Source: Aurelia coerulea (taxonomy: Eukaryota; Cnidaria; Scyphozoa; Semaeostomeae; Ulmaridae). Taken from it: DNA of 64,000 bases. The first letter of the stretch is position 1, and each line of letters opens with the position of its first letter. Positions 22,901-37,900 of the stretch are shown piece after piece. Under the pieces are notes generated by a model. The model saw only the letters and a program-made list of their open reading frames with translations. It made no database searches and had not been told where the DNA came from. The DNA lies in NCBI GenBank assembly GCA_039566865.1, contig CM076960.1, forward strand, positions 4,650,001-4,714,000, written 5' to 3'. A program made the translations under genes and the position numbers.

Positions 22901-25900
22901 AGTCGCGTTTGAAATGTATAAGAAAGACGCTCAATCCAGGCTCTTTTGTAGAATAGCTCAAGGGTGTGTTACGAAAAGATATACTTACAAACAAAAGAAC
23001 AAAAGAAGTAAGATATTTCCGGAGCGAGGAGTGCTGGGGGGACTGAGGTCTGGATGCGTTGTTGCTGTCGTCGAGCTTAAATTGCAGCCAAAATAGGCTG
23101 TCCTTTTTATTGGATTTACCTAATAGCGATTATTCTTTTGGTTTATATAAAATAGCTGCTAGTGTTATTGTGTGTGCTGGGTATTGGCTGTGGTAGAGCG
23201 CTGGCCTACCAATCTGAAAGTTGGTGGTTCTAGTCCCCACCCAGGCTAACCTGCAACCTTGAGTGAGGAGAAGCGCAAATGATATATAATTGAACGCTGG
23301 AAATGTTGAGACGGCTGTTGACGGCCGGTCGCAGGCACTTATTTTGTGTACAAATTTCTGCAAAGCTAGCACCTAAAATTTCAAATAATAGGCTCTGTTA
23401 ATACTGCGGGCGCATTTTGCTGAAAAATTTGGTTGCATCAGCACAATCATTTTTGTTCCATCTATGCTGTAATTCTGGGCTAAGGAACCACAAAGTGTGA
23501 CTACGCCAAAGAGGAAGGACCACGACAATGCTCGATAAGCATAGCTTCCCAGTGTTCCTATAAATGACCTACAGATTCCCGGGGGAAATAAAAACAAGCA
23601 AACAATAATGATCATAAGTCGCTCCTCATCTGAAGTCGAGAAAATGTAGGAGTACTGCTCCTACGAATTGTTAGCTAGTTACAAGGCCCCCAGGAACATT
23701 TTTCTTAATACTAAAAATGTAAACGTTAGTCATGAAAAGGAGATTTACAGCCATGAAACCAATCAGGTCTATCGCTCTGCATACTTTTCCTCCGTAACAC
23801 AAGGGGGGGGGGGCTATAGGGTTTCACGGATTGCGGGTTTGGCCAATTTTAGCCTTTAGGTTTCGGGTTTTTTCATTGGTCCGAGTCTACGGGCTCTGGT
23901 ACCCCCCAAAGCCACCCTCCATAAGATTGTATGACGGATTGTTTGGTGAACTACGAAATATTTGCAGAATGAGCGAAAACTTTTTAAGTTTCGTGTTGTG
24001 GCAGCTGAGATGTTAGAGCGATATTTACCATTTTGAGATGTCTTTGAACAGCTGTCTTGCTCTTTAAAGATCTTCATTCGAATTAAAAAGATTTTAAAAG
24101 AAACGATCAAACACATTTCTTACCGAGTGATTAAAGCGTCGCAATTTGAAGAGCATGGCTGTAGGACAGCTCAATAATTTCAGGGGGGCAAAGAGGGATA
24201 ATTTTCTGAACACTGGTTTATATTCCTCCTTAGTAATCGGCTTCTTAGAAAATAGTTACTACACGTAAACGGAGTCATTGCCTGCAGATTGAGGACGAGA
24301 TTCCTTGTATTCGTTCAATGCTTTTAATCTGATTTCTCTATTTTCACTCACTTATTTTCAGTTTGGAGCCATAAGCATCATTCAGTTCAATGTGGAAAAC
24401 TCAGGCTGGTGTAATCAATCAATGTACATGGCCTGTACAGTAAGCAACGAACCACACTTACCTGCATGGCTTCCTGCACCCCCTGGATTACTATTACTGC
24501 GACTGAGTGGCAGGGGGTCTGTCAGACTGATATCATCCAAATCATTCATCCTTGACATTGACCCTCCTCTGCTATTACTTCTTTGAAGTGTCACAGGCGC
24601 AGGCTCCTCCAAAGGGGATACAACGCATTTCATCTGCGGCTTCACTTTGGCAGTTGGCTTCTGACTCTTTGGTGCATTTCCTTTCGCAAAAGTCGTCACT
24701 GGCTTTACAGCAGCTTTGGGATCTATGGAAGTGGAAGGAAGTCATTCGAACCAGATGGGCATGAAGCACAAATATCAAAGACAAACTAAATATTGGAGTT
24801 TTTCGGTACTTCCAAATTGCCGCAATCTCGAACTTATGAAGGAGTAATTCAAAATTCCAAATTCTGGAGATCGTTAAAAATACCACAACATGAACTTTTA
24901 AAATTCAAATTTATTTTGCGCTCATATCATCAAGCACACTCTGAAGCTTTATGAAAGAAAACAATTTTTTTAATTGGACAACTGACAGCCAAGAAAATTA
25001 TCTTTGAATCTTTGAAGTTGGGCTTACATCACTGATTTGTTTACATAAGTATTTCCGGAATAACGCTGCCGGGACTGAATTTTCAAATTAATATTTCCCT
25101 GCTGCGAAAGGTCGGACAATTATCGTCGTGATCTTCTTTCAATCCTCCAGGCATGTACTTTTAAGTAATCTCAACGTTTATTGGAAATATTTATGTTTTG
25201 GTACATTTTTATGCAATTCATAATGGCAGAAATTTTCAAAATCAACATCTTTAAAAATTGTTTCAAAAATTTGACAGTTAAGATATAGAAATTGCGGAAA
25301 ATTTAGTTACCAAAAAAAATTAAAAAAGTAAAGCCATTATTTGTGCAAGTTTCTACCAAAGGGTTTGTTCCAAATCGTACTCAAAAAAGAATTATGGCCG
25401 TTTTTAATTTTGTGGTACAACAGAGATTTCATCGATTTTTTCAGTATTGTACCGGGTGTACCAAAATGATGCATTATTGCTTGATTGCTTACATGTCCAT
25501 AACCAATGAACCGATTTTCAAAAACTTCGTTTCATTTGATTGCCTAAAGGCTAAATTGTATTTTAAGATGCTGGTTGTGGTTTTATAACGGCGGCTTCTT
25601 GTCGAAAAAATGATCGATAAACCTGTTCAAATTCAAGCCTTAGATGGCATGAGAAAGAAACGGCCTATTTTTCCAATCAACATTTTAGATGTGATACAAA
25701 AGGCTGAACTCCTATTCGTATTCTCTGAACTCAGTATTAACTGAATTCGTATTCTCTGAACGACATATATTCTCTGAACGACATATAAGTTCAGCCTTTT
25801 GCATCACATCTAAAATATTGACTGGGAAAGTAGATCGTTTCTTTTTCATGCCATATAAGGCTTGAATTTGAGCAGGTTTATCGATCTTCTTTTCAACATG

Positions 25901-28900
25901 AAGACATCGGCCTAAACCACAGCCAACATCCTCGAATACAATTTAGCCTTTCAGCAATCGGTTAAAATAAAGTTTTTGAAAATCGGTTCATCGGTTATGG
26001 ATAGATAAGCAATCAAACGATAATACATCATTTTGGGACACCCGGTATGCAATAAAAATATTTGACGCCTGCCAAAGGCCTCAAAACTGACTTAACTCCC
26101 CCTCTTTGATATAAAGTCATCATATTTAGCCCACAGAAAGATTTGCGTTTCATTGATAGACAAAATCATTGCTATTAAACATTTTGAGCTGTCTCATCAG
26201 TAGAAACAACAATCAAACGTGTTAAATTCTCCGCTGCTGGGCTCCTTCTAGGTTGTCAACTACCCTTAAATACAATATGAAGAACATAGAGTCGTACCTT
26301 TGCTTTGTTCGACTGTCTCATCTTTCATTGGCCGTACAATATGATGAGGAAGTCCACTGATGGAAAGATCAATTTGGTTGGGCTGTGAAGTACCCTGTTG
26401 GGCTCGTCCAACCACTGCGTTCCAAGGAGTGACTGGCTGTTGTGTCGCAGGCTCAGGGATCACAGCACTTGATGTTGATGGCTTCACACTAGCTGTCTGT
26501 AAAATAAAGTTATCGACATTCGAACAGGGCTTTCTATCATTGCAGTCTGGTTGGGGAGATGAGTTTGCTTGAGGAAACTTATGTGTCCCCCTGTGCAGTA
26601 AGTTAATGCTCATGCGCCCGTCAGAGTTCCAGCCAAAAATGCCACTGCGCATGAGCATTAACCTACTGCACGGGGGGACACATACGTTTTCTCGGACAAA
26701 CCGTATCTCATCTCCCCAACAAAGTTTGGTTAACAGGCACCAAGATTCTGATATGGACAGAAAATAACGTGGGACAAAATTCGAGCATAGCATCTAGTAT
26801 AGTATCCATTAATTTTAATCGTTCGTAATGTGATTGTATACAGTTTAACATTTCATGTCTGCAGATATTGGCTATGGGGTGTAGTCATTGTCTTTCGCTC
26901 TTCATGGTATCGTACCTGTAGAGTTGTATAGTAATTAGTAAGGTATGGTAGAAGGTAAGATATATTGTAAAATTCTATATTTGAATAATGAAAAAAATTC
27001 GAGCATTACTCTTCTGAAAAGAAACTGCAACCAACCATGTGATTCATGTATTATTTTATCTCTAGCAAACAAATTCTTATTTCATTTCCTCTAATTATGA
27101 CCGAAAAAATTGGTTTTCACAACATCCCGACTGGTGAAAATTGGGACTGGTCTTTAGCGTAAAGGTTGCATCATGATGCACTCTGAACACGGTGATCTGA
27201 ACAAAAAATTTAAGAAGAAGAATTTGCTTAAACTCTGTCAAACCTTTCAACCTACAAGCAGGAATTTATGAAGAAGTATTGAGAAAGAGCCAATGTTTCA
27301 AATTATCACTTTCTAGTAACCTTCTATATGGCTTTCTTTTTTTTCTTTCTTTAATATTATTTATTCATTTCATTTTATATAAAGCGCAATACAATACTAC
27401 ATTGTATACGGCCTAAACAGAACATAATTAAAAAAAAAAAAAAATACAATTATAACAAACTACGATAGAATATTACAGCGAGAAAACAGTAACGGAATAT
27501 CGTGTAATAAAAAAGTATAATAAAACGAATTATTTTCGTGGGTTATGGCAACATACTCGGATTTGGTGTGTTTTTACGAGTGGACATTTTATGGCTTCAT
27601 GTTTAGAGTTTTTGTTCTGAGTTCTGCTGCTTGTTGCAAGAATTGTGCGAGGTTTTTCTGCTTGCTGATATCTTGGGATGACAATATATCAATGAATGTG
27701 TGCTCTACTTGTGTCACTGTTAGCATCCTGTTTATACACAAATTAACCCTTCAGCAAATTGAAATATATAACATCTATTTACAATGATAAAACCTTATGA
27801 ATAAAAACCTAAAGCCCTATAAAACTTAATCCTTGCAGTTCTTCCAGGGAGTTGTGTTTGGCTTGAGAGTCTAGCTCTTTAGATGCGTTTTAAGTTGTTT
27901 TTTAAAACGATCAAGTGTCGGTAACTCGCGAATCTCAATCTTTCCTTCTCGAATCTCAATCTGTCTCATTCATGCTGCATTCTTGTGTCGCATTCTTTTC
28001 TGAATTCCAGCGAAACAATATTTTGTCAATCGTTTTGTGTTTTCTATATATAAACGATATAACGTGGCAAGCCACACAACGTTTTTTCAGAGTTTTATCT
28101 CGTAGAGCAGCAAGGGCGATGCCACCACGAGAGTCCACCACCAGAGTTCTCAAGAGCTCAAAACCATGCAGTCCAAAAGAAAGCTGCTTTATCGTATTCT
28201 CTCGGCACTATTGATGAAGGAATGAAGGGTTGATCTCGAAACGTTTGTCTTGTATCATATGCTCTAGGCTATATATCATATCAAAGATATTGCTGAAAGT
28301 GAATATGACGTGAACATCATTATTGTCTTATCTTATGCAATAAATTGTTTTGTAATTGCTGTGTCATCCTGATAGCAAGATCCGATATACCCGTGGTTGA
28401 ATATGAAACACTGCCTGTTTTATCAAAGAAATTTAATTGAGTGCTAATCTGACATTTCATAAAATTAGGTGTACAACAGTCCCTAATTGATTGCCAAAAT
28501 AGTGTGACAATATAAATCCCGAGGTATTCGAAGAACATGGGTGTGAATATTTTCTTTGGGGCTGCTCTGAAACCCAAAACCCCCTTTAACGACTGCACTG
28601 TTCCTTGATGTGCTAGTATCTCCGAGTATCTCCATTCTGCCCATCCAAACACTTTACGTCACTAGTAAAAACTCGACCCAGATCTCCCGGACACTTTTTT
28701 GAGTAGAAAGTTAATTTTCAAACGGCTATATCTAAAACACGGTTTAGTTTTGAAAGTTTAACGTTGAAATTCGAAATCAACAAACTCGAATTGACGTTTT
28801 TCGTCAATAAAAATGTTCGTGTCGTATTCACTGTAACACAGCTGCACATACAAATGATGACATAGCAAAGACTAGGAAACGGTGTATAAGAACATACCTG

Positions 28901-31900
28901 GCTAGAAAATGGTGCTATCCCTGGCGGACTCTGGACATTTGTATCACCTGTGAATAATAGAAACACTAAAAATTATTCCAATACCCAATGCTGGCTATAA
29001 CCAAACAGGGGTGCTTGTCAAACACCTTAGTTTTTCCATTTAATACCCTAATTAATTTATAGATATCTCAGTACCTTACAAACTATAACGAATATTTGCC
29101 ACTTTTGAAATCTTGCAGTCCATGACTTAAAGACAGAAATCTTACAAACCTTGTCCAACCTTTGTCCATATTGAATTCGCTTCATCTAGCTGAGCTTGCT
29201 GACTGTCAAATCCCGGTGGAGGTCGTTTGTTCCCTGCAAAAGAAAATTTGCTACCGAGTGAGTAGGAATAAGGTTTAGCCGTTTGATGGAGAGTAATTTT
29301 CTAATCATCAGATCTCTTATTTGCATTTCAATGTTCAGCGAACATATCAACGAAACATATGACAACTGAGTTTGTCAAATAAATCGCATATAAGAGTATG
29401 CCATTTGAAAAGAATTTGAATTCTGTGTTTCGTTGATAGTCGGTGGTGTTTGTTTGTTTATCGTTGCTTGTTGGCTGCAGGAGAGATGTGCTAGGTCACA
29501 CCTCTTGTGGTATAGTAGTGTAAATCGTCTTGTGAATCGTCTCGTACTATGTTGTAATCGTATTGTTAATGCAATTTGTGTTATATCAATCATAAGTTTC
29601 TTGTAAGACTTTAAATATTGTATTAGCTTTACTTCGGTGTTGTTAACATATTTGTAGTTTTGTAATTTTTCACTGATATATAAAGAAAGAAAAAAAAAGA
29701 AAGAAAATGGTGAAGACTAGTCTGTTTCTATCATTTTCGAAATGCATATTCGAGACTTCTTCGCAAAAAATAACGATGATAAGTAACAGTGCTGCATCAT
29801 CTTGTATCTTCGTTGCTTTTTTCAAGACGCCTCGCACTGCTCCCTAACCCTGTTCTGTTCGACCGGGAAATGTTCTTACCTGAAAAACTAATATTGACAT
29901 TGGGTAAAAGTGCACGAAGTCCATCCTGCCATGCTAATACATCGTGTTCCTTTGATTTAAACGGATTCTGAAAAATTGATTACAACTTAAATAAAGACAG
30001 GGGTCCGTTTGATAAGTAATCCTTTGTGATAAAAAACAAGAACAAAATTGCTTCTTTGAAAATATCCGTTGCCGTATTTATTCAGTCAAGTTGCAGAAGA
30101 TAATATTTTCTGCATTTTTTGCTATTTTCAATTAAGATTACTCTCAGTTATTTATAGTTTCATTGATCCTGTACCTCTGATTAAATGATGCGTGATTAAA
30201 ATAAGACCTTAATTTGTCTAACGATGGAGTCTTTCTCTTTCTACAGTTCCACAAAATGTTCAACCACACAGTAACTTGTTTAATAATGGTTCAGGAACAG
30301 TTGACCATTGCAAGACAAATTTAACAGCAATGTTGTTTTTAAATCAGTTGAGGAATCTGAAAGAAATTTCAACGATATATTGTGCTGTTTCGTTCCAGTT
30401 TGTTTCATTCCAAGCAGTTGAAATTGTTCTGTTCCGGTGGAGGTCCAGCGTGCATAAGAAATAGGCTGTCCTTTTGCAGTATTCAACAGTTTTCTCTCTA
30501 GTTCCAGGTTTATTTTGGTTGTTCTTCTCTTACAAGAGTTAACAGTCTTCTTTCTCTAAATCACGGTGTTTTGTTGCGTCTCTGGGTTTAGTACGATGAG
30601 TCCGTTACTTAAGACTAAATTTCAAATAGGCTGTTATAAGTTGTAAATGTCCCGTAATTGAAGACTTCTTCAATGAACAGTATTTCAGAAGAAAAAATGT
30701 TGTGCCTACCCGATTTGGTGATCGATCAGAAGAAAATTGCTTCGTTGGTGAAAATGGAGAATATGGTGAAGGATTCGAATTAGATGACATATTGAGATAT
30801 GATCCAAAGAATGAATTCGGTTGTGAACCTGCAATGAAATAAAAATTGTAAGAGAATTTGCCAAAAAGAAAACAAGGAAGATTAGCAATACGTAAACATA
30901 AATAAGTAAGGGTAAATTTTTCAATTGAATTTGAAAAACATATGAGATTCAGGCCGAAGGTTCTGCTTTTTCTCCGATCAGCAACGCAGAGGATGATACT
31001 TGGTAGATTCTGCTTTCTGATCGGCAAGCAGATACGTCGGTGAGGGCTAGAAATAGACCTTCAAGCTATTCTGCAAAAGAGGCTAGATCCATTTCTATGA
31101 GGAAAGTGCAATTGAACAGCAGCGTTGGAAAAGAGAAAACAAAGATTGAAAGTATAAAGAGGAGAGTAAGGAAGACAGGAAGGCAGGAATGAAAGAAAGA
31201 GGAAAGCAATATTTTGATTATGCTCTTTGCATTTACGGTTGTGTGTCCAAAAGAAGCTATCAAAACTATTTCCAGTTCCTTGTGGATTATCACTGGATAA
31301 TCCAAAAGCACTGTACATAATTTTGCAATTCATCTCAAAAGATTGCTGATGAAAAAATGGGAGGAAGAAGTTTATAATGACGTTGCTTCGCAGGAAGGTA
31401 GATATTTTTTCCACCACTGCCTCTACCAACAAGGAAAAATTGTGTTATACAATAGCAACAGTTGCGTTTGATTGACACCTTAATTCAAAGCGATTAGCGA
31501 CTGCAGACAAAGGAAATTCTTTCAACCAGTAATTCAAAACAAACAAAGCCGCAAGAGTTTCCCCGAAACTAGTAGGGCAAACTCTCTCCTTGTGCCAGCG
31601 AAAGGTGGTTTTTAAGAGAAGTTACGTGCTTATACCGAAAAGAGAAGGGCAAGTCTATCGTTCTGTTTGGCAGATTTTGTTTATTTGATCTTAAATCATG
31701 ATAAATAGAAAAATACCTGGAGAAGTGTCGCCAAATAACGAATACTGCTGACTTGTATCTTTATTCACTTGAGTAAAAAATCCACTAGATGAAGTTGAAG
31801 GTTCTGGCCATGACGGGTTACCCAAATCTGACGAAACCTCTTCATTATTTGTACTGGATCCATATGTTTTTGCTTCAGTGGCTAATAATTCAGCGAGGCC

Positions 31901-34900
31901 TTTATTATATTCGTCACAAGGATCAAAGCCTAGGAAATAGAAAAATCATTTAATATCTGCTGGTAGGAAAATGTACAGGTTGGTTAAACAAGGATATGGA
32001 TGGAGCACTTACTAATTTAGGCCCTTTCACATGAAACTTGGACCTTGTGGCAATAATGTGTACCAAATACCAAACTAAAACGATGTAAACAAGCGTGATA
32101 AGTAGATAACTAACGATTTGTGGCCTGACAGTTTGAAAGGAAGGTTTTTAACAAGGTCGCAGCTATCTAACTATCCGTTAAGGAACTCATTAGATATCGA
32201 CTGGCCAAGGCAAGGCAAAATTAGGACTTTCTGTTATTCTGGAGCTAAAGTTCGAAATTAAATTCCTTTGAACATCAGAACTAGGCCTACAATTTACACT
32301 TTCAAAAAGAAATTGAAGGATTTCTTGCTACGTCGGCAATGATTCCCAAAGCACGATCCCTAGGAAGAACAGCATTCTGTAGATTTGTATTTTAACTTTT
32401 GTAGTACTTCATGGATTTGAATGATTCAAATTCTAGTTAAAAGCCAAAAGATCAAAGTATTTTTATGATTTTTCTCGTCTACTTACGAGCACTGCAGATG
32501 TAGGTAAATTCAACTTTACAAAAATTTCATGGTTGCAAAATGACTGAAAGAGGCCTAAAACACTTGATCAAATCGTTATGACTCTCCTCGCACACAACAA
32601 TGCGCACGGGCGTTTCTCCTCTCTCAAGAGTAATAAGACAAAGATTCTCAAACAGATGCTAAAGATTTTCAATCCCATGGCAATAAATGTGCAGATGATA
32701 TCTCTCACCCATGAGAAATTGCATTTTCTCTGTATTTCTGAGTGATGAGTCCTTTATGATTTGATCAAGTAATTTAAGCATTTTTCAGTTATTTTGCAAC
32801 CTCAAAGTTTTTGTTAACTTGAATTTACCAATTTTTCTAGTGCTCATAAAAATGCGAGAAAAATCACAAAAATACTTCGATCTTTTGGCTGTCAAGCAAA
32901 TATTGTATTATAGCATGTAGGGTATTATGGTTTTGTTGTTGTTTTTAGTAGCTGATAGGGTTTTTGTGCATAAATATTATCAATTGAAATTGAATATGAT
33001 GATATATTCTGCTAAAATCAGTTTTAGCATTTCAAACTTAACACTGATTTTACTAAAACTGCATTATTCAATAAAGAAGAGGAGAATGATTAGTGATTAG
33101 TGAGCCATTGTTTTTGATTAGTGATTTAGTTTAAGTGGTTTTAGGGACCATCTTTGTTGGAAGCTTTTTTCTCTAGCTCTACAGCTGACAATGAACTGAA
33201 TTTTACTCAATATTTATATTTCAAACAATAAAAAGTGAGTAACAATATGGAATATGACTAATCGCCAGCCTAGCGCCGCAGGATGATCATCCATGCATAG
33301 TTTGTTTGCAGGAAACGTTTTACTGTCTCTACATGCATTTAGAGACGTGGTGTAGTGTTTGAAGTATACTAATTTAACCCACCAGCATGGCGGAGGCGTA
33401 CGAGTCATCAAGCCAACAAACTGCGAACCAGCGTTTCGGATGCATTTTACAGTCGGGACGCTATAAGGTTCACAGTAACCTTGTTTCCAAAGTTACTCTC
33501 TGCCCCACACGCATGCCAGTAGGTTTTCTAATTAGTTATTTCTGTAAGCTAAGTACACATCTTTGTCAGTTCGTGAACTGTTTTACAGTGGCTTTAGGGA
33601 CCATCTTTGTTGAAAGCTTTTTCTCTAGCTCTACAGCTGATAATGAACTGATTTTTACTCAATATGTGTATTTCATGTTGTACTTAGTGCCATACAAAAT
33701 TCATCAAAATCTTGCATTGAGAAAATTTTTCAGTTTTTAAATTTTACCTTGGAGGGTTACTTTTTTCATCCATCCACCCGTTCTAAGTACTGTATGGCTC
33801 TCTTGTTAGCAGGGGAGAATATTACAGTCCCTGGGGGAACATAGGGTTCAAATCTTTCAAATCTTTATTAAAATGGTCGGTGTAAAATTCTATTGCAGTT
33901 TTATTTAAATGGGATGGCTTGAAAGGAACTTATGGTACTCTGCTGTAAATCTGCCATGGAAATTTTGTGATATCTTCACTATTTTCAAAATGGCGGCAAT
34001 TTAATTATTTTTGAAAAAAATCATGGAAAATTTTTAAAAAATTCATGGAAAATTTTGAAAAAACTTTAATCATCGTAAATCCTAAACTAAAAGAGGAAAC
34101 ATCATATAACCTTCAAGGAACCATAGTTTATGAAGGTCTACAATATGGTGGCAAGCAGAAATCTGTAGCTTTTCTAGTTTAGGATTTACATATTTGATGA
34201 CGTCATAGCCTCAAATTTAATAAATGACGCCATATTGAAACTTATCAAGATATCAATAAATTGCCACAGCAGATTTACAGCAAAAAACTCTAAGTTCCTT
34301 CTAAGCCATATATTTAAAAGAAAACTGCAATATAATTTTACACCGACGTTTTTAAAGATTTGAGCCCTATGTTCTCTGGGGGGGGGGGCGAATGCAAGTA
34401 GGGAGATGGTCCGTTCGGGTTCCAAGAGGGGCATATCTAGCAGACAACATACTAAAAAGCTAAAAAAAGCATGTAAAAATATACATACCTAGCTCATCAT
34501 CATTGGTCACACTAAGATTCTTTAAACCAAGATCATTGATTGGCCAGAAAGATGACATATAAGATGAATCACTTTTGTCTTCCGTAATCCCAGGAGGCAG
34601 CGAGCTAACTGGTTTCGTTTCCTCAGAAGTTGCCCATCCTAAACAAAAACGAGTTATTCGTGAAGATTTCGTTCATTATATTCGTCCACACCCATTAATT
34701 TAAAGTTATTTCTGAGCATGCTTCCAAAAATGATTAGAATTTTGATAAAATGTTGCCTAATTGTTGTGCTTCAAAACAATTACAGCTAACATTACCACCC
34801 TTCTGGAGAAGGAAAAAATTACACATAGAAATAAGTGTTGCCTATTTAAGCTCCTTGGAGGATAAAGATAAAGGATCCAGTTTTAACATATCAAAGTTAG

Positions 34901-37900
34901 CTGCTACGAGAAATCTAATGGTAATGTTTATTTTCTACGATTGTCAAAAACATCAGACACTTGTTTAACGCCTCTGTTCCGCAGAGGGAAACGGTAGACA
35001 AGTGTGTTATATTTTTGAAAACCTTTATTATAGCTACATTGTTATAGAACAGAGCTTAAGATCAATTGTCTTGTTCTCTAAGAGCTTTCTAAGTTACTAT
35101 TTCCAAGTAACATATCCAGGAACTCTCCGACTGTATGACCAATTTGGCGAAATTACTGTCAAAGCTAAATATAAGCTTGCCTTCTGTAGAAAAGTGGCTC
35201 CAAATATTGGTGCATATATACAGGCCTTGTGCACATTAACAAGGTCTTCCTGCAAAAAATTCTCGTTAAGAAAAATTTACTGTCTTTCCCATAGCTTAGA
35301 AACTCTTTATCATAAAGAAGAATTCTTGCAATGTTCATGTGCTCAAGGCTTGTACCATACATCCATGAAAAACCTTTAACATCTCAGCTATTTTTGGTAC
35401 CAAAATCATTTATCTACCGGGTGCGCCAAAATAAACTATGCACGTTTGGCAGGCCACAATAAATCGTACACTGGACCGATTTTGAAGATTAATGACTTAA
35501 TCATTAGCAGAAAGCCTGAATTAGATCCTGGGATTTTTTGCAAATTTTTTCACATTCAGTTTTAGAGCTAGAAGCGAGTTTCCTAAAATTTTAGTTTTCG
35601 AAAACATCGAAAACGGTCAAAAAACGTCGACCGAATTTTAAAAGATCTAACATGAATTAACAAAGAGGAAACGTTTTCAGGGGGATTTGGGGGTTCAGCA
35701 CGAACTCTCGTACAGCAGATTACAATTGGTCGATTTTTAAATCGCAAATCACCACGAGCAAGTTCTCTCTTTGCCCATTCACGTCGATTCTTTAGAGAAC
35801 TTGATCGATGTTTTTTTATCGTTTTCAGTGTTTTCGAAAACTGAAATTTTAGGAAACTCGCTTCTAGCTCTGAAAACTGGAAATGAAAAAAATTTACAAA
35901 AAAACTCAGTATCTAATTCAGGCTTTCTGCTAACGATTAAGTCATAAATCTTCAAAATCGGTCCAGTGTACGATTTATTGTGGCCTGTCAAACGTGCATA
36001 GTTTATTTTGGCGCATCCGGTACTACATTATCATCCATGAAAGACCACCGATACTGTTCTTGGGATGCTCAAAACATGTTCTTACACGTACCAGTAGCAA
36101 AGGCTGGATGGAGTATTTCTTTTGGTATACTGCTACCAAGTGATGCACAACTGCTCGTAATGGAATCGGATCTTCCAAATGTTCCTTCCTCTATGTTTGT
36201 CTCTGCATATTCTTTCAAATCATTATTCGATCTCCATGATGATGGTAAGGGTGAAATCTCCTCTTCTTGATTTTCAGTGACTTCTTCTCCGTCAGGTTCT
36301 TTTTCACAATCCTTTTCAGCCCTGAGGAATTAAGAACAATGATTAAAAACACACACACAAGCCTTGGGGCTGTATAACAATTGAAACATGATATTAAAAT
36401 GGCCAAGCCTAAGTAAATTGGCACACTGACGCCTTTCAAACTTATGTTATCATCAGAGTATGTTATCATCATCACACTCTGATGATAACATAAGTTTGAA
36501 AGGCCTCAGTGTGCCAATTACTTAGAACTTTTTCGTTTCTTGCATCTGCCATTTTAATACCATATGTTATCGTATGACCTTTACCAAATATATAAAAATT
36601 GAAAATAGGGTCAAATTTTTAGCTCAGAAATATGACATAGAAAGAAAACAAACATATAAAACAAATTAAGCCTAACTTTTGCAATACATCCATCCCACAT
36701 CTGACACCATGTTTAAATAGCTTGCAGGATGACACGAAGAAATACACAAGTGTACTCTCAACTATCAACAACGACAACAACAACATACAAATACTTCATG
36801 TATTGTAACAGTCTAGCGACCGATTGGGTAAAATGTTTGTTCTTCGTCAACCTAAAGGATCTGATTAAACCGAACGTTAACTAATTAGATTGACAAGATT
36901 ATACTTCATTCGTAGTATCGTAGTTTCATTTTGTGGTATATCTCCGCAGCCGCAGATCCTGGATCAGTGAAGGTCAACGTGAAGTTGCGTTTTTCAGCAC
37001 CAAGCGCTGGGATGGCAGAAGTACAGAGGACCTAATCGAGTCGGTGACCCCTTGTCATGACGCTCCAGTGGTGGGGCTCTACTGGGTATCAAACCCTGTC
37101 CGCCTGACTGTTCTGGCTTCAAAGTCAGAGGATTAAATCACTGCGCCACAACACCTTCAGTATAGGCCGACAGTGCAGATGTATCACTTCTATGCTTTGT
37201 CTAGAAATGTTCATGAGTACGTAGTGTAAAGTATCTCAATGTAGTTAAAGGCATCTTAGCTAGGGGGGACTAGATCGGTCAAAATAGAACCTATTGTATT
37301 TGGCATTCTCGATCGATAAAAAAATAGGAACATAAGTGGCGCGTTAGTGGCGCGTTCTATTCTTTTGTGCTATGTTTAGAAAAGGTCGATATATTTCCGT
37401 TCACTTACTTTCAGGAAAGTAATCTGAATAAGCATTCAGGACAACACGAAAAACAATTTACGCAAAAACCATTCAGTCAAAGCCTAGTTTCTTTAAAATT
37501 TTGAACTTCTCTCTTGACAAAAGATGTTTCTTATTCTCTTCTGGGAACCTTTCTCATCTCTGGAAGAATATGGACGCCTTTGCACTTAGCATAAGTTTTC
37601 CCTGTAATACTAGAAACCTGAGATCTGTTCAAATGGTTAACAGCCCAAAATACAGTAAAAACCCGCATAAAAGAACAAGCGGATTAAGAACACTCAGGCT
37701 GAAATTTGGTTTAAAAAGTATCATAGACATAAGAGCACATTTAGCCTGAAAAATGAAAATTGTTCTCATGTAAAAAGCCGGATGGCATGAGTTACTGAAT
37801 TAGATACTGTTAATGCGTTTGAACTTTGCTAAATACAATTACGCAACCAGATGAATGTTATCATCTGTCTCCTGTCATTAACAAAACAGTCTTTATTTGC

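Noticed and set aside
26266..26793. 175-residue minus-strand ORF as a single exon
   Set aside because: Only 26298-26496 fits the CNOT4 phases and splice signals. The upstream part runs through an inverted repeat (about 26520-26740).
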